Below, in pieces: positions 15,427 to 24,305 of a DNA stretch of 64,000 nt. A program made the translations under genes and the position numbers. The stretch spans positions 1,302,001-1,366,000 of the forward strand of contig OZ245018.1 in the NCBI GenBank assembly GCA_965223825.1, read 5' to 3'. The stretch comes from CAJXQU01 sp965223825. Lineage in GTDB: Bacteria; Pseudomonadota; Gammaproteobacteria; CAJXQU01. Under the pieces are notes generated by a model. That model was not told the origin of the DNA. It made no database searches and worked only from the letters and a program-made list of their open reading frames with translations. How positions within the stretch are numbered: the first letter of the stretch is position 1; each line of letters begins with the position of its first letter.

Positions 15427-17241
15427 ATGAGTAAGGCAGATTTAAATATAAAATCGATAGACGATGCTATGACGATGGAAAGCAATTTTGCTGCAGAAGA
15501 AAAAAGCTTCTTGGTTGCAGAGGATAATCCAGCAGATGCGGAGCTGATCAAAATCATGCTGGATCAGGTGTTTAATGATGATTGCTCGATTACACATGTG
15601 GAAAGCTTCCAAAGTTTATTAGAAGCGTTGGAAGAAAACGCGTTTTCGACTTTAATTCTTGATATGACTCTGCCCGATCGCTCAGGTGTAATGAATATTA
15701 CTGAGATTAGCCAAAAGTACCCAACATTGCCGATCGTAGTATTAACTGGACAAGAAGACTACGAGCTGGCCGTCAGCTCACTTAAAGAAGGTGCTCAAGA
15801 TTTTCTGAGTAAGAATCGGATAACTGCGGATAGTCTTGCGCATAGTCTGCATTATGCAAAATCACAGAAAAAGGCCGAACTGGAATTACAAAGCTCTCTC
15901 GAAGAAACAGCAGAGCGGAATACACACCTTGAAAATGTTGCTCGGCATGACTCTCTGACAAAATTACCAAATCGACACTATTTTATGGAAACGGCAGAAC
16001 GCATTTTGTCGCGTGCTGAACGGCAAGAGAAACAAGTTGCTCTGCTTTATTATGATCTGAACGGCTTTAAGAAAATCAATGACACTTACGGCCATTTAGC
16101 GGGTGATGAGTTATTGATACAAGTCTCCAACCGCGTTAATGATATTGTCAGAACATCCGATCTGCTAGCGCGAATCGGTGGTGACGAATTTGTCATTATT
16201 ACGGACATTTTTGACTCAAAGCGAGAGACCTATCATTTCATAAAACGAATTCTAGGCCGCTTTGATGCTCCTTTCGAAATAGATGGGCATTCGATCATAT
16301 GCAAACCGTCAATTGGCATCGCCTTTTATCCAGAAGCGGATAACCTTGAAACGCTTATCAAGCAAGCTGATACCGCGATGTATGAGGCCAAGCGCAGCCC
16401 GAATAGCTTCGCCTGCTTCTATACTGAAAAAATGGCTGCGCATTACTCCAGAAGCCAGAAAATTGAAATGGAATTGAAATACGCGCTGGATAACGCTGAG
16501 GTCAAAGCTTGGTTCCAGCCCGTATTCAACGTCGAACACCCAGATGAGGTGTCGGTTGAAGCACTCGCGCGTTGGCACTCTCCTTTATTGGGCTGGGTGA
16601 ATCCGAAAGATTTTATCCCGCTGGCTGAACACTCTCCTGCGATCAATGAACTCTCGCACGAAATGATCAAAAACAGCTTCTCGTTTTATGAGTACTCGAA
16701 TACTGAACTTAGTGCGTCAGCGGCGACGAAAATTTCAATCAATGTGTGCGCGTCGCAATTAACGGATCCGAACTTTGTCAATCTTTTTACAAGCTGGGTG
16801 GAGGAAAGCCAGATCCCACCACAAGTCATCTGTCTTGAGTTAAGCGAGCAGCAATTAGTGCATAACGGTGAAGCGTGCATACCACAACTGAAAGCATTGC
16901 AGTCTAATGGTTTTCACATCGCGCTGGATAATTTTGGAACAGGAAAATCATCCCTAACGCACTTATTAGATTATCCGCTTGATGTGATTAAACTGGATCG
17001 TCAGATCATTGCCGGTATTGATAAAAATGTACGTAATCAAGCACTGATTGGCGGAATTTTAGAAACTTCACATCGTCTTGGTATGAAGGTCGTCGCAGAA
17101 GGCATCGAGTTGGAATCAGAGTACGAAACCATGGTCGAACTCGGGTGCGATTACATACAAGGCTTTTACATTTCTAAACCGCTCCCTGCGGATGAAGTGG
17201 CCTTGTATTATGAGTTAAAAAATCTCGTTACCGAAGAATAA
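15427..17241 (+). CDS. Response regulator with GGDEF and EAL domains (c-di-GMP turnover)
   Basis: 604 residues with three domains. The receiver (about 27-145) has acidic residues in VAEDNPADAE and a phospho-acceptor Asp79 (LILDMTLPDRSG). The diguanylate cyclase domain (about 170-330) has an intact active site, GGDEF 251-255, and an inhibitory I-site RTSD at 242-245 with the correct five-residue gap. The phosphodiesterase domain (about 345-600) has EAL at 378-380, SINVCASQL, ICLELSEQQL, VIKLD, VVAEGIE and IQGFYISKP. The usual DDFGTGYSSL block here reads DNFGTGKSSL (501-510), replacing a metal-binding aspartate by Asn. The protein is therefore more likely a net c-di-GMP synthase, though the EAL part may still bind c-di-GMP. 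Confidence 0.9.
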   Translation: MSKADLNIKSIDDAMTMESNFAAEEKSFLVAEDNPADAELIKIMLDQVFNDDCSITHVESFQSLLEALEENAFSTLILDMTLPDRSGVMNITEISQKYPTLPIVVLTGQEDYELAVSSLKEGAQDFLSKNRITADSLAHSLHYAKSQKKAELELQSSLEETAERNTHLENVARHDSLTKLPNRHYFMETAERILSRAERQEKQVALLYYDLNGFKKINDTYGHLAGDELLIQVSNRVNDIVRTSDLLARIGGDEFVIITDIFDSKRETYHFIKRILGRFDAPFEIDGHSIICKPSIGIAFYPEADNLETLIKQADTAMYEAKRSPNSFACFYTEKMAAHYSRSQKIEMELKYALDNAEVKAWFQPVFNVEHPDEVSVEALARWHSPLLGWVNPKDFIPLAEHSPAINELSHEMIKNSFSFYEYSNTELSASAATKISINVCASQLTDPNFVNLFTSWVEESQIPPQVICLELSEQQLVHNGEACIPQLKALQSNGFHIALDNFGTGKSSLTHLLDYPLDVIKLDRQIIAGIDKNVRNQALIGGILETSHRLGMKVVAEGIELESEYETMVELGCDYIQGFYISKPLPADEVALYYELKNLVTEE

Positions 17242-17248
17242 GAACACA

Positions 17249-17275
17249 CATTCCTGGATTCGGCTTTCAGGAATG
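17249..17275 (+). terminator. Hairpin after the GGDEF-EAL gene
   Basis: CATTCCTG and CAGGAATG form a perfect 8-base stem with an 11-base loop, 8 bases past the stop codon. A C-run rather than a T-run follows shortly after, so termination is likely by position but not textbook. Confidence 0.45.
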
Positions 17276-17434
17276 CGTTCCCCCCAAATAATTCCTCGTA
17301 CAAACCAAGACCACCCAGCGTATATCTCCATGATTTATTAGCGTTATATCGGTAGAATAGGCACAACTAGGTTGCCTGCAGCATGTTTATAGCTTGCTTT
17401 TTTCTTCGTTTGAACCAACTAATAAGTAACTAAT

Positions 17435-18970
17435 TTGCCCTCGATCATTCTTACCACGCTAAACGCCCGTTATATCCACTCCGCCTTTGGTTTGCGGTAT
17501 ATCTACGCTAATTTGGGTGATTTACAGTCGGACACATCGCTGGATGAATTCACCATTCACGAACGTCCGATCGATATCGTTGAAAAGTTGCTGGCAAAAC
17601 ATCCACGCATTATTGGTTTTGGAGTTTACATCTGGAATGTCGCGGAGATCAGTGAAACGATCACATTGGTTAAACGCATCTCACCGGAGACGATCATTGT
17701 ACTCGGTGGGCCAGAAGTCAGTCATCCGCCTGATCTCCCTGAGATTGCCGAGCTGGCAGACTATATCGTGACAGGGAATGGCGAACGCAGTTTTCGCCTA
17801 CTTTGCGAAGCCTTATTGTCTGATCAAGACGCAATTGCTTACGAGAAAATCGTTCGTGGTGAAGCGGTCGATTTGGATGCGTTAGAACTACCATATTCAC
17901 TGTATAGCGAAGAAGATATTCGTAACCGGATCATCTATGTGGAAGCCTCACGAGGGTGTCCATTCAAGTGCGAATTTTGTTTGTCTTCCTTGGATAAAAC
18001 CGCGAAACCGTTTGGCTTGACACGATTCTTAGAGGAAATGGACACGCTCTTTCAGCGTGGCGCACGTAATTTTAAATTTATTGATCGCACGTTCAACTTA
18101 AAAGTCAGCACAAGTATTGCGATCATGGAATTTTTCCTAGAACGCATGACGGACGATCTGTATCTGCATTTTGAAGTCATCCCAGATAATTTACCGGACA
18201 AGTTAAAAGCAACTCTAAAACGTTTCCCACCAAATTCATTACAGTTTGAGATTGGCGTGCAAACGTTCGATCCGGAAATCCAGCAACGCATTAGCCGAAA
18301 ACAAAATAATCAGAAAACGTGTGAAAATATTGCTTGGTTGCGTGAAAATACTGGTGCACATTTACATGTTGATCTGATCTTCGGTTTGCCCGGCGATACA
18401 TTGGAAAACTTTGCTCACAGCTTTGATCAGCTTGCTGGGTTAAATCCCCATGAGATCCAACTCGGTATTTTAAAGCGGTTACGTGGTGCGCCGATTAATC
18501 GGCATACAGAAGCTTACGATCTACGTTATAACCCAAAGACACCCTACAATATTCTCAGTACCTCGACCGTTGATTTCTCGACATTGCAACGCATAAATCG
18601 ACTGGCCCGATTCTGGGACATGATCGGTAACTCAGGTCGTTTTGCGTACACCTTGCCACTGTTATTGGGCGAACAACCATTTAACCGTTTCCTGCAACTA
18701 TCTGATGCTATTTATGTGCTTAACGGTAGCGCTTATAAAATCGCTTTACGTCGTTTATTTGAGTTGGTGCATGACGTGATGATCGACGAATTCGGTCTAG
18801 ATCGGGAGCAGGTTCAAACCACACTGGTTCAGGATTATCAACGCGTGGGTGATAAGTCATTACCGAGTTTCTTAACGGGTGATGTGCCGAAAGTGGCGCG
18901 TATTACGTCGGCGAACAAACGTCAACGACAGCACCAGATCGCATCACATATAAAGTCAGTAAAACATTGA
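17435..18970 (+). CDS. B12-binding domain radical SAM protein (DUF4080-type)
   Basis: 511 residues. The N-terminal third (about 1-130) looks like a cobalamin-binding Rossmann domain (IIGFGVYIWNVAE, VLGGPEVSH). The radical SAM core begins with the iron-sulfur cysteines C175, C179 and C182 (EASRGCPFKCEFCLSS). It continues through FKFIDRTFN and the FEIGVQTF and DLIFGLPGDT strands, and a DUF4080-like C-terminal half follows. Such proteins modify or rearrange unreactive carbon centres; the substrate is unknown. Translation seems to start at TTG 17435, because a stop lies four codons upstream and no ATG or GTG gives the conserved N-terminus. It is not in an obvious operon, and the next gene is convergent. 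Confidence 0.87.
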   Translation: MPSIILTTLNARYIHSAFGLRYIYANLGDLQSDTSLDEFTIHERPIDIVEKLLAKHPRIIGFGVYIWNVAEISETITLVKRISPETIIVLGGPEVSHPPDLPEIAELADYIVTGNGERSFRLLCEALLSDQDAIAYEKIVRGEAVDLDALELPYSLYSEEDIRNRIIYVEASRGCPFKCEFCLSSLDKTAKPFGLTRFLEEMDTLFQRGARNFKFIDRTFNLKVSTSIAIMEFFLERMTDDLYLHFEVIPDNLPDKLKATLKRFPPNSLQFEIGVQTFDPEIQQRISRKQNNQKTCENIAWLRENTGAHLHVDLIFGLPGDTLENFAHSFDQLAGLNPHEIQLGILKRLRGAPINRHTEAYDLRYNPKTPYNILSTSTVDFSTLQRINRLARFWDMIGNSGRFAYTLPLLLGEQPFNRFLQLSDAIYVLNGSAYKIALRRLFELVHDVMIDEFGLDREQVQTTLVQDYQRVGDKSLPSFLTGDVPKVARITSANKRQRQHQIASHIKSVKH

Positions 18971-18987
18971 TTAGAAAGCTTTCTATC

Positions 18988-19563
18988 TCAACATTTAAGA
19001 ATATACTTCAATAAGGCCTCACGTAAACACGAGATAAGTTCTACCTCAATCGCACCACCGCGAATTGAATTCGCCAATTCAATTTGTACTCCGGCTTGGT
19101 TTTTTCCACGATTACAGATGTTCTGTTTATGACGACCTGGCCAAGGGTGATCCTTGCTCACCACATTGATGTCGATTTCACGAAGCTGTTTTTCTAAATG
19201 GCTGATCAATTGATCATCACGCCCACCGAGGTAGATCGTATTTTCCGCACCATTACAGCCGTGGATACAAATCACAATCTCACTGTCTGACACCATAGCA
19301 AGGCATTGCGGCTCATCAAAACGATGGCTGGTGATATGCAGATTTTCATAATTGTAAGATGCGCGAAGTCCCTCAAAGAGATACAGATTAAATTCTTGTG
19401 CGGCTAAGGCCCGTGCAAATTCTGACGTACCACGCTCGATATGACCGGCATGTGGTGCAACGATACTTACATGATCGTGAGTTTGTTTGAGCAGAGTAAT
19501 TGAGAAGTCTTCCCCGGCGACTTGTTCAGCAGCCAGGTCGGCGAATGAGTGATAACGATCCAT
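18988..19563 (-). CDS. Poly-gamma-glutamate hydrolase-like protein (DUF867)
   Basis: 191 residues from the ATG at 19563. The N-terminal IVAPHAGHIERGTSEFARA (about 31-49) contains the zinc-ligand pattern H-x3-E of the phage/Bacillus polyglutamate hydrolase family. A second conserved histidine lies in VICIHGCNGAEN, with a catalytic-type glutamate in the C-terminal VQIELANSIRGG. The family cuts gamma-glutamyl polymers, and some members are phage depolymerases. There is no signal peptide from this start. An upstream in-frame start at 19626 adds 21 residues of low-quality sequence. No capsule genes or phage genes are adjacent. Confidence 0.78.
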   Translation of the reverse strand: MDRYHSFADLAAEQVAGEDFSITLLKQTHDHVSIVAPHAGHIERGTSEFARALAAQEFNLYLFEGLRASYNYENLHITSHRFDEPQCLAMVSDSEIVICIHGCNGAENTIYLGGRDDQLISHLEKQLREIDINVVSKDHPWPGRHKQNICNRGKNQAGVQIELANSIRGGAIEVELISCLREALLKYILKC

Positions 19564-19674
19564 GTGTTGAGTATAAAAAAAGTTGGTTGATGAAGTCACC
19601 CAATGCTGCCCGCCAGATGTGCGCATTCAGTGTTTTATGAACCGATCGGATCTGAAAAATATATAGGAATGATG

Positions 19675-20442
19675 ATGTTGGTAAGAAACAAAAAAGTAAC
19701 CGTTAAACGCAAAGTGTTTTCATTTTTCATACTTAGCTTATTGGCTGGCCCGATCTATGTGGCAGCATTTGGGCCGATCAACTACAACAGTGATTGGCGA
19801 ACAGCATCGCGCGAAAGTATGGGTATTGCACCGAATCCGGTAAGCCTTGAAGAGGCGATCGTCCAAGTTTACAGCGCGCGGGCATTTAACTGGCGCGGGG
19901 TTTTTGGGGTGCACATGTGGATCAGCACGAAAACAAAAGGTGCAACGGAGTACGAAACGCACCAAGTGTTAGGTTGGCAAAAATACCGTGGTTTGCCTGT
20001 CGTCGTGTCTAAAGCGGATCAACCTGATCGCTCTTGGTACGGACATACGCCAGATGTTGTTGCTGAATTCCGCGGCGCACAAGCCGAAAAGCTTATCCCA
20101 CAAATTCTAAAAGCGGTGGAATCCTATCCATACCCCGATACATACCGTGTCTGGCCCGGGCCGAACAGTAATACGTTTATTGCGTGGATTGCCCGACATG
20201 TTCCTGAACTGAGGCTGCAATTACCCGCAACGGCGATCGGGAAGGATTATTTGACGAATGGTGATTTGATCGCAGATGCTCCGAGCGGTAGTGGTAAACA
20301 AGTAGCTTTATTCGGTGTGCTTGGTGCAACTCTTGCGAAGGAAGAAGGATTAGAAATGAATATTCTCGGCTTGAGTTTTGGTGTCGATTGGAATGATCGC
20401 GCGCTGATTTTGCCGGGAGTTGATCGCATATCTTTACCCTAA
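19675..20442 (+). CDS. DUF3750 family protein, exported or membrane-anchored
   Basis: 255 residues from ATG 19675, which has AGGA six bases upstream; ATG codons at 19669 and 19672 are alternatives. A basic N-terminus and hydrophobic segment (VFSFFILSLLAGPIYVAAF) form a signal anchor. The periplasmic part carries the DUF3750 hallmarks: YSARAFNWRGVFGVHMWISTK, VLGWQKYRG, YRVWPGPNSNTFIAWIARHVPEL and the aromatic-rich SFGVDWNDRALILPG end. The function of the family is unknown, but the conserved N-T-F and cysteine-free H/D residues suggest an enzyme or ligand-binding fold. The DJ-1-like gene follows in the same direction, 51 bases on. Confidence 0.8.
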   Translation: MLVRNKKVTVKRKVFSFFILSLLAGPIYVAAFGPINYNSDWRTASRESMGIAPNPVSLEEAIVQVYSARAFNWRGVFGVHMWISTKTKGATEYETHQVLGWQKYRGLPVVVSKADQPDRSWYGHTPDVVAEFRGAQAEKLIPQILKAVESYPYPDTYRVWPGPNSNTFIAWIARHVPELRLQLPATAIGKDYLTNGDLIADAPSGSGKQVALFGVLGATLAKEEGLEMNILGLSFGVDWNDRALILPGVDRISLP

Positions 20443-20493
20443 AGACGCAAGCTGCTGTATTTCAATTTAGGGATAAAAACCGACGTTAAGAAT

Positions 20494-21264
20494 ATGAAAA
20501 AAATACTGATTCTCTTTATTACATTCAGTCTATTGATCAGTTTTCAACCAATAGCCAGAGCAGTAGACGAGCATGAGCTTAAGATGAAAATGATCGCCGA
20601 TTCCGTTCAGCAGATGCACTCTGACATTACAATCGCGGTGTTGCTATACGACGGCATTGTGTTGCAGGATTTTGCCGGTCCGATGGACGTTTTTTCAAAA
20701 GCAAAAAACCTAACGAAGGGAAAATACCATGTATTCACAGTCGCAGTTGATAACTCGATCGTGACTACAGAGAACCATTTTTTAACGATAACGCCGGATT
20801 ATTCCTTTGCCACAATGCCCGATGCAGACTATCTGATTCTTCCGGGGGCCAGCATGCCAGTCATGAATGCGTTAATAGAACAGGATGATCTCAAGACATT
20901 GATTACAGACTGGAATAATCGGGAAAACACGAAAACAGTGTCCATTTGTACCGCCGCCTATTTATTGGCTAATTCTGGCGTGTTGAACAATAAAAAAGCC
21001 ACAACGCATTACTTTGTTGCAGATGATTTTTCAAAACAATTTCCGAATATTGATGTGATCAGGGATGTGCGTTTTGTCGATGAAGGGAAATACATTACGT
21101 CTTCAGGAGTCACTTCCGGCATTGATGTGGCGTTATATATCGTTGGGCAAAACAGCGGTGAGCATCTCAAGAGGATGATCGGCAGAGCGCTGCAATATCA
21201 ATTTCATGAACAAGAAGACTGGCCCAAATCACAGCACGGTATGAAATATGAACGAAAAAAATAA
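20494..21264 (+). CDS. Exported DJ-1/PfpI family protein
   Basis: 256 residues with a signal peptide (about 1-23, ending IARA), which is unusual because most DJ-1/PfpI proteins are cytoplasmic. The DJ-1 core starts at ITIAVLLYDGIVLQDFAGPMDVF (about 46-68), like the N-terminal domain of GlxA-type AraC regulators, but without the DNA-binding half. The nucleophile elbow is VSICTAAYLLANSGVL (about 150-165), with Cys as nucleophile and a downstream ATTHYF histidine. Possible roles are a hydratase/isomerase or stress chaperone in the periplasm; I cannot choose. It probably shares a transcript with the DUF3750 gene. Confidence 0.8.
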   Translation: MKKILILFITFSLLISFQPIARAVDEHELKMKMIADSVQQMHSDITIAVLLYDGIVLQDFAGPMDVFSKAKNLTKGKYHVFTVAVDNSIVTTENHFLTITPDYSFATMPDADYLILPGASMPVMNALIEQDDLKTLITDWNNRENTKTVSICTAAYLLANSGVLNNKKATTHYFVADDFSKQFPNIDVIRDVRFVDEGKYITSSGVTSGIDVALYIVGQNSGEHLKRMIGRALQYQFHEQEDWPKSQHGMKYERKK

Positions 21265-21334
21265 ACGTTGAAAGCGTCACTGAGGGTAACTGAATCGCTA
21301 CTGTTAATCGTGCGGAGAATGCGGAAGAGATGTC

Positions 21335-21367
21335 AAAGGCGAGTCCCAATATTTGAGAGTCGCCTTT
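21335..21367. terminator. Hairpin between convergent DJ-1-like and lysine-rich genes
   Basis: AAAGGCGA and TCGCCTTT form an 8-base stem with a 17-base loop in the 124-base gap between convergent genes. A run of T is missing on both sides, so the terminator call is tentative. Confidence 0.45.
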
Positions 21368-21388
21368 AACTACAAGCTATCTAACGAG

Positions 21389-21514
21389 TTAAGCTGCTTT
21401 TTTCAGCTTCTTCTTCAGTTGTTTTAGCTTGCTTTCTTGTTTCGCGATTTTTGATTTACGCGCTTTAATTTCTTTTTTTAAACTGACAACTTTTTTCGAT
21501 GTTTTTTTAGACAT
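21389..21514 (-). CDS. Small lysine-rich coiled-coil protein, 41 residues
   Basis: The reading frame is open further upstream, but the credible start is the ATG at 21514. It is preceded by AGGAT at about 8 bases and gives a uniform protein beginning MSKKTSKKVVSLKKEIKA. The remaining sequence is almost only Lys, Gln, Glu, Ser, Leu and Ala, and ends in KKLKKAA. A heptad pattern (I, I, L, L at spaced positions) suggests a short coiled coil. The very basic composition suggests nucleic-acid or ribosome association. Small proteins of this type recur in gammaproteobacteria, as far as I recall, without assigned function. Confidence 0.65.
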   Translation of the reverse strand: MSKKTSKKVVSLKKEIKARKSKIAKQESKLKQLKKKLKKAA

Positions 21515-21928
21515 AAGTTCTATCCTATTAATTGTGTAACATGTTTTTGTACTACTTAATATCTTACCGCGGTTGACACTTTCCGAATTTCTCTTCGAAA
21601 TCTGACGATGACTTGATCGCAAAGCCCCTGAAACCTCGACGCCCCCTGAGTGCTCTAAAAGAGACTCTTTGCTTTCCTTATCTATTTTCAGCTGGAACAA
21701 CATAACGAAAGATATACATAGTATATACAAAATTTGTCAGCATGGCATGAGAAAATTTCATGTCATGCCCAGTTAAGTATTTGAATTGACGTTGAAAGGT
21801 GGAAATGTACGGGAGACATTTACTTGTAGAGCACTCAGAATGATTCTATGGCCCACTAACTAATGATCGGTTAAGAACACGAAAAAAACTCTGTGGCCGT
21901 TTAAGTGGGAAATTCTATAAGCAGTTGG
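21515..21928. other. Intergenic region with a small hairpin
   Basis: 414 bases between the 41-residue gene and the stop of ylqF. GGCATGA (21744-21750) and TCATGCC (21763-21769) form a 7-base stem. Otherwise it is AT-rich with no gene or clear RNA element. It probably holds the promoter of the small gene. Confidence 0.45.
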
Positions 21929-22855
21929 CTATTTTGAACTGCCTTTGCTTCTGCGTGCTTTTCGTGCTGCTTTCTTTGCGGCTTTTTCAGCCCGAATTTC
22001 GTCGACTTCGGTGCGTTCTATTTCCATCATTTCAGGGGTTTCAAAACTAAGCCGACCAAGTTGTCCTGAACGGATTTCATTGATCAGAATTTTGGAGGCT
22101 TTATCAAGATCAACTTGGCCACCACCGCGTAGGCAGCCACGACGACTACCGATCGCTTCCATAAGTTGTAATTCTGACTGCGGTAAGTCATCCAGATCAT
22201 AACGTTTAGTGAGTCTTTCTGGGTAATGATTGAGCAAAAATTCTGCGGCGAAAAATGCCACGTCATCATGCTCCATTGCCGTGTCCCGTACGGCGCCTGT
22301 GGTGGCGAGTCGGTAGCCGCTGTATTTGTTTTCAATATTTGGCCATAGCACGCCGGGCGTGTCGTGCAGGACAATATCGTCACTCAGGTTTATCCGTTGC
22401 AGCTGACGCGTAACGGCGGCTTCATTACCGGTTTTTGCGATATTCCGACCAACGATTGTATTGATCAAGGTCGATTTTCCTACATTGGGAATGCCCATAA
22501 TGATCGCTTGGATGGGGCGTTCAGTATTTGTTCTATTTGGGATCATTTTTCGACAGAGATCGATCAGGCGAGTACGGTTATCTGGATCTGTTGAAACCAA
22601 AGAGAGCGTCTTGATCCCTTGCTGCTGATCGAGAAAAGATTGCCAACGCGCGGTGTAGACTTCGTCGGCCAGATCAGACTTGCTGAGAATTTTAATGCAC
22701 GGTTTCTCACCACGTAGCGTCACGAGCATGGGATTTTCGCTACTGTAAGGAATGCGGGCATCAAGGATTTCAATAATCAGATCCATCTTCGGCAGGACTT
22801 GTTTGAATTCCTTGCGGGCTTTGTGCATGTGGCCGGGAAACCATTGAATTTGCAT
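21929..22855 (-). CDS. ylqF: Ribosome biogenesis GTPase YlqF/RbgA
   Basis: Circularly permuted GTPase of 308 residues that acts in late assembly of the large ribosomal subunit. The motif order is permuted as expected: G4 KSDLAD (about 58-63) comes first, then G1 GIPNVGKSTLIN (about 121-132), then G3 DTPGVLWP (about 164-171). The start WFPGHMHKARKEF is the family N-terminus. The C-terminus ends in a lysine/arginine-rich tail (AAKKAARKARRSKG) likely to touch rRNA. It is divergent from the slyD-like gene across about 207 bases. Confidence 0.93.
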   Translation of the reverse strand: MQIQWFPGHMHKARKEFKQVLPKMDLIIEILDARIPYSSENPMLVTLRGEKPCIKILSKSDLADEVYTARWQSFLDQQQGIKTLSLVSTDPDNRTRLIDLCRKMIPNRTNTERPIQAIIMGIPNVGKSTLINTIVGRNIAKTGNEAAVTRQLQRINLSDDIVLHDTPGVLWPNIENKYSGYRLATTGAVRDTAMEHDDVAFFAAEFLLNHYPERLTKRYDLDDLPQSELQLMEAIGSRRGCLRGGGQVDLDKASKILINEIRSGQLGRLSFETPEMMEIERTEVDEIRAEKAAKKAARKARRSKGSSK

Positions 22856-23062
22856 AGGCTTTCTTTCTAAACGTGGCGGCTAATCAAACGCGCTAGTGTA
22901 CGGTTCAAACTGAGAGAAGTGAAATCAGGATCTTGGCCTTACGGGTGTGTTAGCCATTTTCAACTATTTTAGGCTACACTCTCACGCCCTGATCTGGCCA
23001 ATTTGCGCACGATAATCTGAGCAGCAAATGGTTTTACTATTTACGTTTTTGAGGAGACTGAC

Positions 23063-23545
23063 TTGATTATAGAAAAAGACAAAGTCGCGACATTTCATTA
23101 CACCCTGACGGAAGAAGGAGCGGGCAAGTTAGAAGATTCACGTCCGGACGATCCGGTCACGTATCTGCACGGTCATCAACCCATGTTGCAAGGACTGGTG
23201 GATGCACTTGCAGGTAAGCAACCGGGGGATAGTTTTACGGTCACCATTCCGCCTGAGAAAGGGTATGGTGAGCGGATGGAAGCAGAGACGCAACGTGTGC
23301 CGATCAAATATCTCCTCAATAAAGGGAAGCTCAAACCGGGCATGATCGTACAGGTCAATACGAAAAATGGTGCACGTGATGCGACGATCGTCAAAGTCGG
23401 CAAGTTCAATGTTGATCTGGATGTGAACCATCCATTTGCCGGTAAGACGCTCATTTTCGATGTTGAGGTTTTGGATGTGCGTGATGCGGAAGCCGCGGAG
23501 CTGGAACACGGTCATGTACATGGTGCGGGCGGTGTACAACACTAG
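23063..23545 (+). CDS. FKBP-type peptidyl-prolyl isomerase, SlyD-like
   Basis: 160-residue isomerase/chaperone. FKBP core strands (VATFHYTLTEEGAG, DSFTVTIPPEKGYGE) surround an inserted chaperone flap (about 70-125) as in SlyD. The ending HGHVHGAGGVQH is a short histidine-containing tail, far shorter than the metal-binding tail of E. coli SlyD, so a nickel-storage role is less likely. The start is TTG at 23063, supported by GAGGAG seven bases upstream and by absence of an ATG giving the conserved N-terminus. Cytoplasmic. It appears monocistronic. Confidence 0.9.
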   Translation: MIIEKDKVATFHYTLTEEGAGKLEDSRPDDPVTYLHGHQPMLQGLVDALAGKQPGDSFTVTIPPEKGYGERMEAETQRVPIKYLLNKGKLKPGMIVQVNTKNGARDATIVKVGKFNVDLDVNHPFAGKTLIFDVEVLDVRDAEAAELEHGHVHGAGGVQH

Positions 23546-23572
23546 TTACAAAGCTATTCAGCAATATTCTCT

Positions 23573-23607
23573 CCACTGATGCGATGATTGAGTTAGCGCA
23601 TCGGTGG
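23573..23607 (+). terminator. Hairpin after the slyD-like gene
   Basis: CCACTGATGCG and CGCATCGGTGG form an 11-base stem with one G-T pair and a 13-base loop, 27 bases past the stop. AAAATAG follows, not a T-run. The rest of the 334-base gap to 23879 shows no gene. Confidence 0.5.
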
Positions 23608-23879
23608 AAAATAGCCCCTCAAAACGATTTCCCGTTTTCTTTTCCGACCTTTTCTGATCCTATTCAAGCCTTGATAATTGGGTTTATTTGACGCCTTCAG
23701 GCTTCTGATTAGCGTGCTGATTTTTATCTGGCGCAATCTTTGGTATGTTAGCGTTGATTGTAGTGCAAACAGTGATCGTCAAATTTTGCCACTATCTAAA
23801 AATAAAATAGGCATGATTTGACAACCAAGCATTAAGCTAAACAAAAACCTAAGTAATAACAAAGGGATGAGGTCTTATC

Positions 23880-24290
23880 ATGAACAAAACCATCATTGTT
23901 CTTTACTCGATTCTGATGTTGTTCTCAAGCGCTATCCGGGCTGAGGATCGAATCGATATTGAGCTGAACAAGCTTGAGGACAACGAAGGTAGTTGTCGCG
24001 CCTATTTGGTGTTCAAAAATCACACGGACGCTGTCTTCAACGAATTCAAGCTGGATCTGGTCATGTTCGGATCAGACGGCATAATCAGTCGCCGGCTTGC
24101 GGTGGATTCTTCACCGTTACGTTCTAACAAAACCACCGTCAAACTGTTTGATATTGAAGGTGCGAACTGCGGTGATATTGGATTGGTGTTGATCAACGAT
24201 GTCTTAAGTTGCCGCGATACCTATGAACGATCAGACTGTATTAACCTGATCGAAACCTCGACGAAAAGCGTCACTTCTTTCGTTAAATAG
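23880..24290 (+). CDS. Exported protein of unknown function at the head of the exbB-tonB operon
   Basis: 136 residues with a signal peptide (about 1-21, ending IRAED). The mature part is a small beta-rich domain (CRAYLVFKNHTDAVFNEFKLDLVMFG, VKLFDIEGANCGDIGLVLI). Four cysteines (near CRAY, NCGD, SCRD, DCIN) suggest two disulfides. I do not assign a family, though I recall similar small proteins next to exbB genes. It stops 15 bases before exbB, so it is the first gene of the unit. No Fur-box-like sequence was seen upstream. Confidence 0.7.
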   Translation: MNKTIIVLYSILMLFSSAIRAEDRIDIELNKLEDNEGSCRAYLVFKNHTDAVFNEFKLDLVMFGSDGIISRRLAVDSSPLRSNKTTVKLFDIEGANCGDIGLVLINDVLSCRDTYERSDCINLIETSTKSVTSFVK

Positions 24291-24305
24291 CACGGAGCCT
24301 GAACG

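Noticed and set aside
21515..21730. Long form (113 residues) of the lysine-rich protein
   Set aside because: The extra residues are unlike the uniform basic core; the internal ATG at 21514 has a good ribosome site.
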